Origin: Lithospermum erythrorhizon
Lineage: Eukaryota; Streptophyta; Magnoliopsida; Boraginales; Boraginaceae
Assembly: GCA_019722365.1 (NCBI GenBank)
Contig: JADFUC010000963.1
Coordinates: 310,001 to 374,000, forward strand
Reading direction: 5' to 3'
Length of the DNA: 64,000 nt
Shown here: piece after piece, positions 1-11,608 of the stretch
How the letters are laid out: each line of letters starts with the position of its first letter
Numbering within the stretch: the first letter of the stretch is position 1
Notes under the pieces: generated by a model
The model's database searches: none
What the model saw: the letters and a program-made list of their open reading frames with translations, nothing else
What the model was told of the DNA's origin: nothing
Made by a program: the position numbers and the translations under genes

Positions 1-1128
1 CACTTATAAGTGGTTAAAATAGTCATTTCATCACATATTTTTGACATCGTTTCGAGTGTGATTACAGGCATGCAAAATTTTGTATTTTATTGCTGTTGAA
101 CAATGAGCTTTTGTTAAAGCGAGCTGTCAGCTGATGCACTGCGTAATTTTACAAGGCTGTTTTTGATTATCCTACATCATACTCGAGTCCGCCTCGCTCA
201 AATACGGTAGACCATGTACAGTGTACAATCAAAAATATTCCGCCTTTAATTTTTTGAAAATGATATTTATCTCTTATTTAGTCAAAACTTTGACATTTGA
301 TATCATTTGGCTCACCCGGAATTGAAGAAAAATTATTTACTTTATAATTTTAAATTTATTTTGGAAGCCTTTTGTATTTGGCCCACCCTACAATTTCATT
401 CTAGTTTCGATCTAGTTTTAGCATTAACGTGAATTTGGTGTAATATCCAAGTAAATATAATAATGGTGCAACTTTCAAAGACAAGACAAAATTGTTTATT
501 ACTTGCTTAAGCCCTTATTGTTAGATTAAAGTTTCCTATTTTAGCCAATTTGTACATATAGTTATGGGAAAAAAAGGTAAACAAGGTAGTAAATATATCT
601 AACTTTAATTGATTATTATTAGTACCTCATAAACAATTGTTTGTGTTAATAAATATTTAACATCATCAATAACCACAATAATCCATCTCAAGATGCTTTC
701 ATTTAAGCGAGCTAAGGGAGTAGGACAATATGTCACCTTAACCTTGCGGTAACGAAGAGGTTGTTTCCGAATTAAACATAACATAAGACTGAAGCACAAA
801 TAATATCCACTTGTTCATAATAGATAAGAAATGTAATTAGTGTAATGAGTCATTTTAATTTATTCTATTATATCCAAGAATTGAAGAGTACAAAACATTT
901 TAGACATGGAAACAATTGAAAATATTCAAAACTAAAAAAATATGTAAAAAAGAAACCAATTTCAAGTGTTGTTTTTGCCCTAATCTTTTTTAATAAATGA
1001 CCATAAAAGAAATACAAGCTGTCATCAAAACATAAACTTCAGTCATTACAAATAAATCCGCACCTAGCCTTATGCATAAACTTCAAAAATGCAAACAAAC
1101 TAAAACAAATTTCAAGTGTTTGAATATA
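1..1128. other. Intergenic, no gene seen
   Basis: AT-rich sequence with only short, unrelated open frames on both strands. I see no splice-consistent coding potential, RNA gene or clear repeat. The 3' end of the ankyrin/PGG pseudogene on the minus strand begins just to the right. Confidence 0.5.
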
Positions 1129-2700
1129 TCAAACTACAATGTGGTTTTGATTACTTGAATACAAGTGTAATTTTAATCCTTGATAGCAATTCCTCATTTT
1201 CCTAACAAGTAAAGCTACCGGTTGAAATGCATATTGCAGAATCAGAAAGGTGATCAAGACAAACCATGCAGAAAGGATGAAACTAGTCCCAATAGGCAAT
1301 AAAAACATTACACAAATGTACACAACCCTCAAGCATATCCACAGAATCACTCTGCGTTTCACAGTCCAATGGCTCGTGCGGTGAAATACAAAGCGAATAG
1401 TGTGTACCATAATCAAGACAAACATAAAAAACATCCATCCTTCTACAAGACTAATTACCAATCCGTCTAGAGATCCCACGGAAACTCCATAAGTTACTGT
1501 TGTAGCGGATATAGAAATCCACATGACCAACGTTAAGATCCACATGACCAGATTATGTGTAAGTGGCAAACCGCTTATGAGAAATACTATGATGCTAAGA
1601 GATGAGAGGAAACAGATTGTGTTGGAAATCAAGAAAACATTGTAAGAATTAGGCTCCTTGTCTTTCCATATAGGATTTCCAGCTTTATGTGTATCAGAAT
1701 CATCTTGCCAAAAACTACCACGTGGGCTTATACCGGCTTGAAATGCCATTGCAGCAATAAGTGAAGCGACAACCATTATAGAATTTCTTTGTTTTTCTAA
1801 CCAATATGTTTTATCATACTTGTTGTTGGCGGATAAATCTTGATTATTATTCAGAACGGTTGCTGATGATGAAGTTTGTTGTGATCTTTGGGTTGAAGAT
1901 AGTTGAAGGGAATGAACATGGACTATTTGGAGTCTCTTTGAGTTTGGATTAAAAGGTCTAATGCTGTTAATCCATTAGAATTTAAAGCACTTACATCAAT
2001 TTGGTTGTTGGCAATTAGATATTGAATGATCTGCATATTTCAATATGGGGTAATAAAGTTAAACAACATAGTTAAATATGGGGTAAAAGAGTAAACAACA
2101 TAGTTAAATATGAAGTAATAGAATAAACATCAAACCAAAATATAGATGAATAAAATAAAAATTTCATCAAAATCCAAAATGATAAGTTTGAGGTTTGAAT
2201 ACCCCAGTTAAGAATCGCAAAGGTGTACACATAGATGTCATCATCACGGTATCGACAAGCTCCTCATTCTTCAGAAACTCAATTAGAAACTTCAAAGCCT
2301 CAAATTGATAGTACTCAACACACAAATGCAATATGGTCCCTCTCCAATATACTTACACCACCTAGCAAGAGTCTAATCGTGATGAACTCTCAACAATTCT
2401 TTCAACACATCCACCCTGCCCTTCATTGCAGCCAAATGACTTGGATTGTTTCCATCTCCATCTACCGCCAAACACATCTCGGGAAAAGAAAGTAACAAGA
2501 TTTTAACACTTTTACATGCTCCTTTAATACCAAATGAAAGAGTCGACGATCTTCGCGAATCCAAATTTCCTCCAAAGAGCTCGAAGTTTTCTCACCAATA
2601 GCTCAGAGCAAAAACTCCTTAAGTGGTCGAAAGCATTGTGCTAGGTGGAGAGGAGTCTCAACATAAGATATGATCGGGCATCTATCATGATTGTTTCATC
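1129..2700 (-). pseudogene. Ankyrin-repeat/PGG-domain membrane protein, decayed
   Basis: Members of this family carry N-terminal ankyrin repeats and a C-terminal PGG domain with several membrane helices; some act in stress or defence signalling. Pieces read from high to low coordinate on the minus strand: ETPLHLAQ (about 2660-2640), FPEMCLAVDGDGNNPSHLAA then KGRVDVLKELL (2564-2380), TILHLCVEYYQFEALKFLI (about 2315-2260), and after a probable intron IIQYLIANNQIDVSALNSNG (about 2025-1960). The PGG part is the 1776-1129 open frame: NSIMVVASLIAAMAFQAG, then four hydrophobic segments. The pieces lie in different frames. A TAG follows KELLRVHHD near 2373, a frameshift precedes TILHL, and another separates the last repeat from the PGG frame. 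The PGG segment alone is open for 215 codons. I call it a pseudogene; an expressed truncated form is possible. Confidence 0.7.
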
Positions 2701-3996
2701 TTCTCAAAGAAAATCATGCAAACTTCAGACCACTTCTATACTTGCCTTATATAATCTCTCTTTTACCCTTTGCTCCATTTGCTGCCAATATATATTCCTC
2801 TATGTTCTCTCTCGAATACAAAAAGATAACATAACGTCGCGCACAAAAAGCGTTATAGAGAATCTCTGGTTCAATACAACGAAGTGGTACGATATGCAAG
2901 ATTGCAAATAAGTTCCATATTTATATACTTGCACTGCATGTCATAGCAATCAAAATAATGATCATGAATACTAATATCAAAGTGGACTATCTAATCAGTA
3001 AACCAAATACTCCGTAGTTGACTTTGTATTTTACTTAAATATTTCCATCCAGTCATCCTACCAAAACAAAGTTTTCCAAGAAATTATTGATAAAGATAAG
3101 AAATCAGTGGCTACCTTTAGACAATTAGAATTGTAAAAGAGATGCTCAATTTGGAGGTCGGTTCGGAGATAGTTGAACCAAATCTTATTTTTGAAGTTTG
3201 ATAGAGTTCAATCTCGAATGCTACTCGCCTCGAAAAGTTGAATTTGTCAGTTTCTCAAACCTTTAAATCCTCTCATAAAATTTTGATTTCTCATGTTCAT
3301 TCAAATCTCGAGATGAATCAAACTTTCAAAACGTTTCATTCAAGCTCATCCAATAAAATTCGACTCTTCTACACCCTATAGAGTATAGACAAATAGAAAC
3401 CATCCTTCTGTTATAGACTTATAGTAAGAACAGTTCCTAGCAAACCCAACCTAAATACATAATCAAAACCAACTAATTTTTTATGATAGTTAGTTAAAGA
3501 TTAAAAATCTATCATTATATAATAAGATTCAAATCCTCAACTTTAAGATCAATTATCTGGAAACCAACAAATAAAATACTCCGTAGTACACTATTCAAAT
3601 TTATATACATAAATGTTCCTTATTCAGAATGAGGTCTTGTACAAAGATGCAAGAAGTGACTAAATTAATTAATTTATTTTATATAAGTTGGAAGTCAAGG
3701 ACACAAAAAGCACGCCGACGTAAGTTAAGACCAGACTGATCGTTGATCCAGTCAATATGACAAACATCATCTGATAAATTAGTCCTTATACTTTAAATTC
3801 ATGAAGTATTCAAAAACATGGTGACTACCCCAGAAAGGTCAACGTTGACTAAGAAGACTTTCTTTGATATCAACAGAAAACATTATTCGCTTTCATCGCC
3901 GCTCCGACTTTTCATGTTGTTTATATTCTCATGCAGACTCAGATCGTTGATTAAAAGAAAATTTATAGTTCTTGAATTTATTAAATGAATTGGGCC
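2701..3996. other. Intergenic, no gene seen
   Basis: AT-rich and without a supported gene. It contains short tracts such as ATACTCCGTAG (about 3008 and 3578) that resemble ends of old small DNA transposons, but no full element could be delimited. Confidence 0.4.
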
Positions 3997-4001
3997 ACAC
4001 A

Positions 4002-4461
4002 TATTGGAATTGAAAACAAGAATACACACCCATCTCAGTATTAATCGGAACAATTATTCAAGAAAGTTACTCGACTGCTAAGGATAAAAACACATCAATT
4101 TTGTTTGTAGTTTTCTATACACCTCCATATTCCGTTAATAATAAATACTTATATATTAATGAAGAATAAAATTAATGACAGCAATCTACTTCTTAATCTT
4201 TAATCTCTCAACTAATAGGCCAACTATCATATATATCTCAAATCAATGTCATGATGTACAAATAAGAAGTCGATTGTTATTTATAAACCAAGCAACATAT
4301 TCCAACTAGGATTATGTGACCATCTCCTAATCGAACTCGTATTATTTCTCGCATGACAAATTGACTCTCAAATCTGTACAATCCTTTCTTGGTTCTATTT
4401 AGCTCATGTCGACATCCTTGTACGTGTGCATGCTGACGCGTGTCGAGGAACCATCCTAACA
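4002..4461 (-). repeat. 3' LTR of the copia element
   Basis: About 460 bp. It matches 8425-8883 along its length, for example both contain TTCAAGAAAGTTACTCGA and CCAACTAGGATTATGTGACC. On the element strand it starts TGTTAGGATGG and ends CCAATA, so the end is TA rather than the usual CA. The outer side is flanked by ACACA. The inner side is bordered by a purine-rich tract on the element strand. Confidence 0.9.
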
Positions 4462-4471
4462 ATCTCCTTCC
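4462..4471 (-). other. Polypurine tract of the copia element
   Basis: On the element strand the bases just before the 3' LTR read GGAAGGAGAT. This is the position and composition expected for the plus-strand DNA primer of an LTR retrotransposon. Confidence 0.6.
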
Positions 4472-5025
4472 AGCTTCAAAAATGTAGAATCAATCCTTCT
4501 TATTATCAATGAGAAGGGTATTGGTACTATACTAAGCCTCCGCAATAAGGCAACATACATCATATGTTTACCTTTGACAAAATCTTTGTCAACACGTCCG
4601 CACTATCAAGCTTTTTTGTAAACTTTTGTCAATGAATACTTGCTTCTCCACTATCACATCTCTCAATCTAACGATACCTTACTTGTATGTGTTCGACCCT
4701 CGAAAGTGAAACGCATGGATTCTTGCTCAATGAATTACACTGAGAGTCACATTGTGGAACTTATTTTGATCGATCCTTAATTTCTTGAAAGTAAGCTGAC
4801 CAAAGTAACTCTTTGCAACACTCGGGTTATGACAATATTTTCCTCCGTCAGATGTAACTACACATCTTTGAAGTCTGGGATTACAAGAAATCGCTTCCAC
4901 TAGCGAATGTGTGAACTAGTACCTAAGTCGATCTTTTGGAATCAACATTCTATATCCTAATCCGCCAGAACACCTCAAGTCACTTCTTTGTCCATTATAG
5001 CAAATACATACATTAGGAGTCCCTT

Positions 5026-6018
5026 TTAAATACCTAAGTATCCATTTAACAGCCTCCCAATGCTCCTTTGCCTCGGTCGAGATAAAACCTTACTAACTGC
5101 ACTCAACCGAAAGCATGTCGGCCTGGGCAGTAATAACAACATGACATACATTGTTTCTCCAACGCCGAAACATAAGGCGCGGTTTTCCATTCCTTTGTCG
5201 CCATTGTTCAATGTGCAATTTTTGGAGCTTAATTTAAAATGATTTCCTAGGGGACAACTAACCGATTTTGAGAATCCCATATTAAACCTTGATAATACTT
5301 TATGGATATACTTTTCTTGAGATGGCCAAAGCATTCTTCTTGTGCGATCCCTCTTGATTTCCATCCCCAAAATGTATCGAGCACTCCCTAGATTTTTCAT
5401 TTCAAACGTTTTTCCCAATTGCTCCTTGAGCTCAACGATCTTGACCATATTATTGCCTACTAGTAACATGTCACGACATATAGTGAATCTCTTGATGTAA
5501 ACACAATAATCGATTAATGTCCGATTGAAATCATACACCCCCATGAATGAATCAAACTTCTTGTACCATTGTCTAGGGGATTGCTTTAATCCGCACAAAC
5601 TCTTTTCTAACTTACATACCATATGTTCCTTACCTTTAATTGTGAAGCCCTCAGGTTGCTCTATGAAGATATTTTCCTCAAGTTCTCCATGTAAAAAAGC
5701 GGTCTTAACATCTAATTGCTCAATTTCTAAATCAAGGTGAGCAACTAGTCCAAGTATTGTTCTAATTGAGGTCATTTTTACCACGGGTGAGAAAATATCT
5801 TCATATTCGATGCCTTGCCTTTGGCCAAAACCCTTTACAACTAGGCGAGCTTTGTACCTTGGTTTGGAGTTGTGTTCATCTACTTTCAATCTATATACCC
5901 ATCGATTTTTTAAAACCTTTTGCCCTTGAATTCGATCGACTAGGATGAATGTATTATTCTTCTTAAGTGAGTTCATCTCTTCCCTCATAGCATCCATCCA
6001 TTCTTCTTTATCTTCCAT
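5026..6018 (-). pseudogene. Copia reverse transcriptase, defective
   Basis: A 330-codon frame of the copia-type reverse transcriptase domain. It starts with EEWMDAMREEMNSLKKNNTF and continues through NRWVYRLK, YKARLVVKGFGQRQGIEYED, FSPVVKMTSIRTIL, LDVKTAFLHGELEENIFIEQ and LCGLKQSPRQWYKKFDSFM. The catalytic YVDD box expected before DMLLVGNN is absent: the frame reads KRFTICRDMLLVG, consistent with an in-frame deletion that removed it. Downstream, GSARYILGMEIKRDR is still recognisable. The following connection/RNase H part (down to about 4480) is degraded with stops and frameshifts. It cannot encode an active polymerase. Confidence 0.88.
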
Positions 6019-6399
6019 CCCAATTGCTTCTTGATAACAAGTCGGTTCACCATTGTCTGTGAGTAATACATACTCATGGGGAGGGTATCTGTGGATGGAA
6101 TTCTTGTTCTACTTGAAGTCTCTCACATTAGTCGATTGGTAAGCAAGCCATCGAGGCCTCAGATAGACGCCTCCTCTTCATATGATTGTCTATTATTTTC
6201 ACGTCATGACATGTCTCCTCGTGTTGAATTTGGATTGTCTTCCGTGGATTGCTAAGCATTGTCAATTGGAGTTTTATTGTCAATTGTAGTAGCAATAATG
6301 CCATCATCCACCTCTACACTAATAATTTCATCTCCACAAATTTCTCAACATCATCACTATTAAAATCTTTAATAGTTTATTCTTCAAAAAAGATGGCAT

Positions 6400-7200
6400 C
6401 TCTACTTCTTATTATCTTCTTGGCCTTCGGATCATATAATTTATATCTGAACTTTTCATCTCCGAAACTCAACAAGACACATTGCCTTGACTTGTTGTTC
6501 AACTTAGTTCTCTCGTCTTTCGGAATGTGTGCGAAAACTCTACATCCAAAAACCCTTAGATGTTTGTAACTTTCACTCTTGTCACTCCATACTTCTTCTA
6601 GAACTTTACCTTCAAGGATAGTTGTTGGTGATCAATTAATTACTTGAATTGATGCACATAAAGCTTCTCCCCAAAATGTCCTTGGCAAATTTGAATGAGA
6701 TAGCATACACCTTATTTTCTCAACAATGGTTCGACTTATATCTTTTCCTCCAAGCCATTGTGTTGTGGGAGTCTTTGGAACACTTCACATGTCTAATCCC
6801 ATATTCCTTACAATATTGATAAAAAGCCAATATATTCACCACTATTAATATCTGCTCGACACAATTTCGAAGGATTTGTCACTCTCTTTCGGGGAATTCA
6901 TAACATGGAATTGCTTGAATGTGTTGTAGACTTGATCCTTAGATTTTAAAGGATATGCCCAAAGCTTTCTAGAGTAGTCATCAATAAAAGTAACAAAGTA
7001 AGAACACCCACCTAATGTCCTCACATCAGTCATCCAGAAACATCGGAGTAAACCATCTGCAAGAATCTCATCTTCTTTTTTGTGATCCCTTTTGGTAAAA
7101 GATGTTGTATGTTGTTTTTCCATTAGGCAATGTGAACATCTAGTATCAAGTGTCTCAATTATTGGGAGATTGGTATTTAGTCCACGCTTAAGCAAAATTC
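6400..7200 (-). pseudogene. Copia integrase region, frameshifted
   Basis: The 7195-6845 frame carries CSHCLMEKQHTTSF (end of the zinc-binding HHCC part) followed by YFVTFIDDYSRKLWAYPLK, typical of the copia integrase core. Further along on the same strand, about 6560-6385, KHLRVFGCRVFAHIPKDER and CVLLSFGDEKFRYKLYDPK read in another frame; these are the usual copia sequences after the integrase core. Several frame changes separate these pieces. Confidence 0.82.
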
Positions 7201-7466
7201 AAGCCTTTTTCCACTCATAATCGACAGTGCCATAGATCCACTTTAATGTCAAGTACACAAACTTCATGGTCGAAAAGTCACCAATTTTGATCGATAGTGC
7301 CTCCTAGCTTCTCGACCCTTTCATATCACTCAATTTAAATCCTCGAATGAGCCTCCATTGATTTCAAAGAAATCGCAGGATACCCTTTCACCATCCAATA
7401 TGACCATTGTCGGACCTTACATGAACATCTCCTATTGCAATAATTTTGGACATTACCTTATTATTC

Positions 7467-8452
7467 TCATTCGTGTTTCACCCTAATCATCTCTTTCAAT
7501 ATGAATAAATAAAAGAAAGATTTATTTGGTGTAACATGAAAGGAAGCTCTGGAATCAATGATCCAATCCTCATTCTTGGTTGAAGTATAGTAAACCTCGT
7601 TTGTTCCTACTACAATTAGATCACCACTTGTATTTACAACGACCAAATTGTTGTCGTTTTTCTTGTTCTTGACCGTGGCATTGGCCACATCTTTCTTGAA
7701 GGAATAACACTCGGATTTCCAATGCCCAACCTTGTTACAATAATGATATACGTCGCCCTTTTTATCCTTTGAGTTTTTATTTTTGTTAAAGTTCGACTTG
7801 AACTTTTTCTTTCCTTTCTTTTGATCATATGTTAAGGCATCATTATTGTTTGCTTCTTGATTGTTACTCATAGTTCCTCCCCTCCGTAATTCCTCATTAA
7901 GAATCGCATTCGAAACTACTTATTTCTTTATTGAGCCATCCGGTGATGAGGTACTTAGAGACACACACAATGTCTCCCATGATTCCAGAAGGGTACCAAG
8001 TAACCATAGTGCTTGAACTTCATCCGTAAAAGTTACTTCCATAGTTGTGAGTTGATTAAATAGGTGTTCCAATTGATTTAGATGCTCCGTAATCGACTGG
8101 CCATCTTGGTGTTTTAATTTGCTCAATTGTCTCACCAAACTCACCTTATGGGCAACGGTCTTTCTTTCATATAACCCTTGTAACTTAGTCCAACAACCGT
8201 AAGCCGTTGTCTTATTCTCGACATGGTAAATTACCCCAATATCAACGTATTCTCTAATGAAACCAAGACATCTCCTATCCACTTCTTCTCGATTGGTTTA
8301 GCAAGTTGTTTTATGTATAAGCGATCCAACATTTTTGTCTTCCATATAGAGTAGTTGTTAGCCGTTAACAACACCATCTTGGGTTTGTCTCCCCCATGAT
8401 TTCGAACCTGGCTCTGATACCACTTATTGGAATTGAAAAACAAGCAATACAC
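7467..8452 (-). pseudogene. Copia gag and protease, broken
   Basis: Three overlapping open segments. The 8452-8231 part contains LLTANNYSIWKTKMLDRLYI. The 8282-7920 part contains KTTAYGCWTKLQGLYERKT and DGQSITEHLNQLEHLFNQL, the copia gag (UBN2-like) core. The 7871-7467 part carries the nucleocapsid zinc knuckle and the protease start. The knuckle reads YHYCNKVGHWKSEC, so the first Cys of CX2CX4HX4C is Tyr. The protease triad appears as WIIDSRASFHVT, with DSG changed to DSR. Stops and frameshifts separate the three parts. Confidence 0.85.
8411..8422 (-). other. Primer binding site for initiator tRNA-Met
   Basis: The plus strand reads GCTCTGATACCA; the element strand therefore reads TGGTATCAGAGC, complementary to the 3' end of plant initiator tRNA-Met. 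It lies two bases inside the 5' LTR, as expected for copia elements. Confidence 0.9.
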
Positions 8453-8883
8453 AATCTACCCTAGCAATTAATCGGAACAATTATTCAAGAAAGTTACTCG
8501 ATCAAGAAGGATAAAAACACATCAATTTGTTTGTGGTTTTCGGATATACCTCCTCCACTAATAATAGTTATATTAATGAAGAATAAAATCAATGATTACA
8601 ATCACTCAATCTTTAATCTCTCAACTAATATAACTAACTATTGTTATATATCTCAAATCAATGTCATGATGTACAAATAAGAAGTCGATTGTTATTTATA
8701 AACCAAGCAACATATTCCAACTAGGATTATGTGACCATCTCCTAATCGAACTCGTATTATTGCTTGCATAGACAACTTCATACTTCAAATCTTGTACAAT
8801 CCTTCTTTGACTCGATTTTAGATCATGTCGATGATCCTTGTACGTGTGCATGTCGATCATGCAAGCAAGGAACCATCCCAACA
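8425..8883 (-). repeat. 5' LTR of the copia element
   Basis: About 459 bp, matching 4002-4461 with many substitutions and small indels. On the element strand it starts TGTTGGGATGG (at 8883) and ends CCAATA (at 8425) beside the primer site. The outer flank is the target duplication ACACA. Confidence 0.9.
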
Positions 8884-8888
8884 ACACA

Positions 8889-11152
8889 CTCACAAAATGA
8901 GATAGCACACTTCATGAGTTCAAATAGACATCATCCTAAAACCAATTGATTTTAAGTGGAATTGCTCCTAAGCTTATATAATGGTGATTATTTTTCAATG
9001 TGGAGAATCACATGTGAACTCTTGGGTTATTAGTAGCCAAATCTCAACACTAGTGTCCTCATCAATTGAGGCACATCCCCGTGATATCCTACGACAGGGA
9101 CCTCGAGGGGCCGTTAGCCGTTAGTGTCACGATTTCACACTTTTAGGACTAAAAGCAAACCGAAACATTTTTAAAAAATTGTAATGACTATTTTGTCCCT
9201 AAATCAAACTTCCTCAAACACTGCACTTACAAATAATGAGGATTAAAATAATAATTTCACACTTTTTTTGTACTGTTTCGGATGTGGTTACTGGTTATAG
9301 CAGTCGTGGTCATATATGAATATGACGTTATGGTTTTTGCCATAAATTCATGGCATTTGCCCTTTTGTGATGTTTTTGTGACGTTTTTTCATGTTAATTA
9401 TGAATATCTCCAATAGTAATATTACTAATATTGGTTCTTGTATCCTTCTCCGTAATGTTAATTTCATTCGTTTTTCATTGGAAAATTTGATTTTACACAA
9501 TTTTTTAGGTTGTTAAAATTGTACTCCGTACATATTAAAATTAATTGATTATGCATGAATAAAAGCAAGTACATTATTAGTATATCCCTAAGATATTAAT
9601 CAAACAATCTGATACTAAATTCTCATCATTATCTGCACGAACGAGTAATTAGGACTGACTCACGATACATACATGTTAAACAATTCATGGAAAACGTAAT
9701 TGTTGATAAAAAAAATGAATAAAGCTCAATACATTAATATTTGCAAGGTATTAATCAACTAATGTATTACAAATTTATTTTTTCATCTATGTTTATGGAC
9801 TAAAATATGAACAAAGTTTGGAAATTATAAAAAAATTGAAACTGAAAGTCGAAATGTTATTAATCCAAGATCGCTCTGTATTTGTTTATTTAATGCAAGG
9901 ATTGCAAGCTATTGAATAATTTGGTCAACGTGTAGACAAGTGAGATAGACCAAGCAATGCAAATATGCAATAATTTGATATTTTATTCAATGTGGCTGGT
10001 AAACTACCTCTCCTCCCTTCACCAATAATGACTTGATTTGCCCACAAAACAAACGTCCGCAAGATACCGCGCCGGTGAAATTTTGACGCAGATACGCCAC
10101 TCTCAAATCAGAATCACGGAGGATTCAACCCCTCAGCGGATGTGCCTGATCCTCAAGCTGCAATGGTAAACGATACCAAACGCACCGACCACCTGGCATA
10201 TATCCCGCACTTACTTCTTCTACGACGTTGTAGCATTTCAGAAATGGATTGTTCTCACTTAGTAAATGATCGCTTTTGATTGCCCAGAAATTTGATTGCT
10301 AGACAGTAGATACAGCATAAACGATTGCATATTTTTATTTTCAACTCACTACAAATTTGATATTGAAGATAATTTGATTTAATTATGTATTTATGTATTT
10401 CAATCAATCATCAATAATCGAAATAGTAGTTAAGGAGATGACCATGATACGATCTTATAACTTATAATTTTTCATTAAGTAATTATCATTTAGATCCTTG
10501 AATATTAGTACTATTTTGTCCCTTTTAAGTTCCATCAACTTGTATTCATTCCACTATCCTAGATAGGAATCCATCGCCATCGTCCATGATCATCTTCGCA
10601 TCCATATTTAAATTTAAATTTGTGTATCACACTACCATATGAAAGTCTATTATATACACTCCAAACATTAAATATTAGTCATTCTCAATTTTCAAAATAA
10701 ACCATTCACTGTAAATAATGTTTTTATTATATTACAATAATTAAAAAAGGATTGTATTATTTCACCACTATATTCATTAGTACACAATCTATAAAATTAT
10801 TTGTTTTTTTAATAAACTAGTTATATTGCAATTGGAGGGAAGACTAAACTTTATGGGGCGACCTGTATCATGCACATTGGGTACAAATCCACAAAAAATG
10901 CAGATAGACAAATCCATTATTGACTTTCAGATCCATAGGCAAATCTGCATATGAATATATGATGCACCAGCTTATTAAAATGATTTATTTGTAAATGCAT
11001 ATAGATACAATTAAATAAAATATGCCATTATTATATTTTTTCATTGGTATCCATATTCTATATCCATATTCTATCATATCCTTCTTCCCTTCTTCACCAG
11101 CTTATTAAAACCCTCCATCATCTTCACACATTTTCAGCACAATTCTACATTC
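8889..11152. other. Intergenic, upstream of the NF-YB gene
   Basis: Mostly AT-rich, non-coding. A less AT-rich patch at about 10020-10280 holds an open plus-strand frame of about 64 codons without a convincing start (see findings). A 16-bp direct repeat, CACCAGCTTATTAAAA, occurs at 10965-10980 and 11095-11110, the second copy about 43 bp before the NF-YB start codon. Confidence 0.4.
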
Positions 11153-11608
11153 ATGGCAGATAAAACAAGCCAGAACAATACAACCAACATGGCTAATTAT
11201 AAACCATTATTGCTCGTCTCCAACGACGTCGATTTAGATGAGTCCTCCTCATTTAGATCAGACCATGATCAGTTCTTGCCAATAGCAAATGTAGGTAGAA
11301 TAATGAAAAAATGCCTCCCACAAAATGGGAAGATATCAAGAGAAGCCAAAGAAGCAGTCCAAGGGTGTGTTTCAGAGTTCATTAGCTTCATAACAGGGGA
11401 AGCTTCTGAGAAATGCCAGAGAGAAAAGAGGAAGACCATCAATGGAGATAATCTCTTGTGGGCTATGTCAACTCTTGGATTTGAGAATTATATTGAGCCA
11501 TTGAAGATGTATCTAGAAAAGTATAGAAAATGTGAGGGAGAAAAGAATTCTATGGCCAAGAATAATGATGAAGAACATCATTTGTATTCAACTACAAGCA
11601 ATAGTTAG
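11153..11608 (+). CDS. NF-YB: NF-YB (CCAAT-binding factor subunit B), single exon
   Basis: A 151-residue intronless gene. NF-YB forms a histone-fold dimer with NF-YC, is imported into the nucleus, and with NF-YA (or CO-like proteins) binds CCAAT-type promoter elements. The histone fold covers about residues 40-128: [73 protein letters not shown]. The N-terminus (about 39 residues) and C-terminus are short and low in complexity. The position that is Asp in LEC1-type NF-YB proteins is Arg here (R63), which points to the non-LEC1 class. One departure from the usual core is Gly at 71, where VQEC is typical and VQGC is present. The start is the first ATG; the stop lies at 11606-11608. Confidence 0.93.
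   Translation: MADKTSQNNTTNMANYKPLLLVSNDVDLDESSSFRSDHDQFLPIANVGRIMKKCLPQNGKISREAKEAVQGCVSEFISFITGEASEKCQREKRKTINGDNLLWAMSTLGFENYIEPLKMYLEKYRKCEGEKNSMAKNNDEEHHLYSTTSNS

Larger units (their letters stand above)
3997..8888 (-). mobile_element. Ty1/copia LTR retrotransposon, complete but inactive
   Basis: The element lies on the minus strand between two copies of the 5-bp target duplication ACACA (3997-4001 and 8884-8888). Order in its own direction: 5' LTR (8883-8425), tRNA-iMet primer site (8422-8411), gag (about 8400-7467), protease, integrase (about 7200-6400), reverse transcriptase (6018-5026), decayed RNase H, polypurine tract (4471-4462), 3' LTR (4461-4002). The order gag-PR-INT-RT is diagnostic for Ty1/copia. 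The two LTRs differ by many substitutions and small indels, so insertion is not recent. The coding part is broken into several frames and key residues are lost (protease DSG reads DSR, zinc knuckle lacks its first Cys, the YVDD box is missing). It is a defective genomic copy. Confidence 0.93.

Noticed and set aside
6249..6569. 106-codon plus-strand open frame
   Set aside because: It lies opposite the copia integrase/RT linker; the minus strand reads KHLRVFGCRVFAHIPKDER there, so the plus frame is a shadow.
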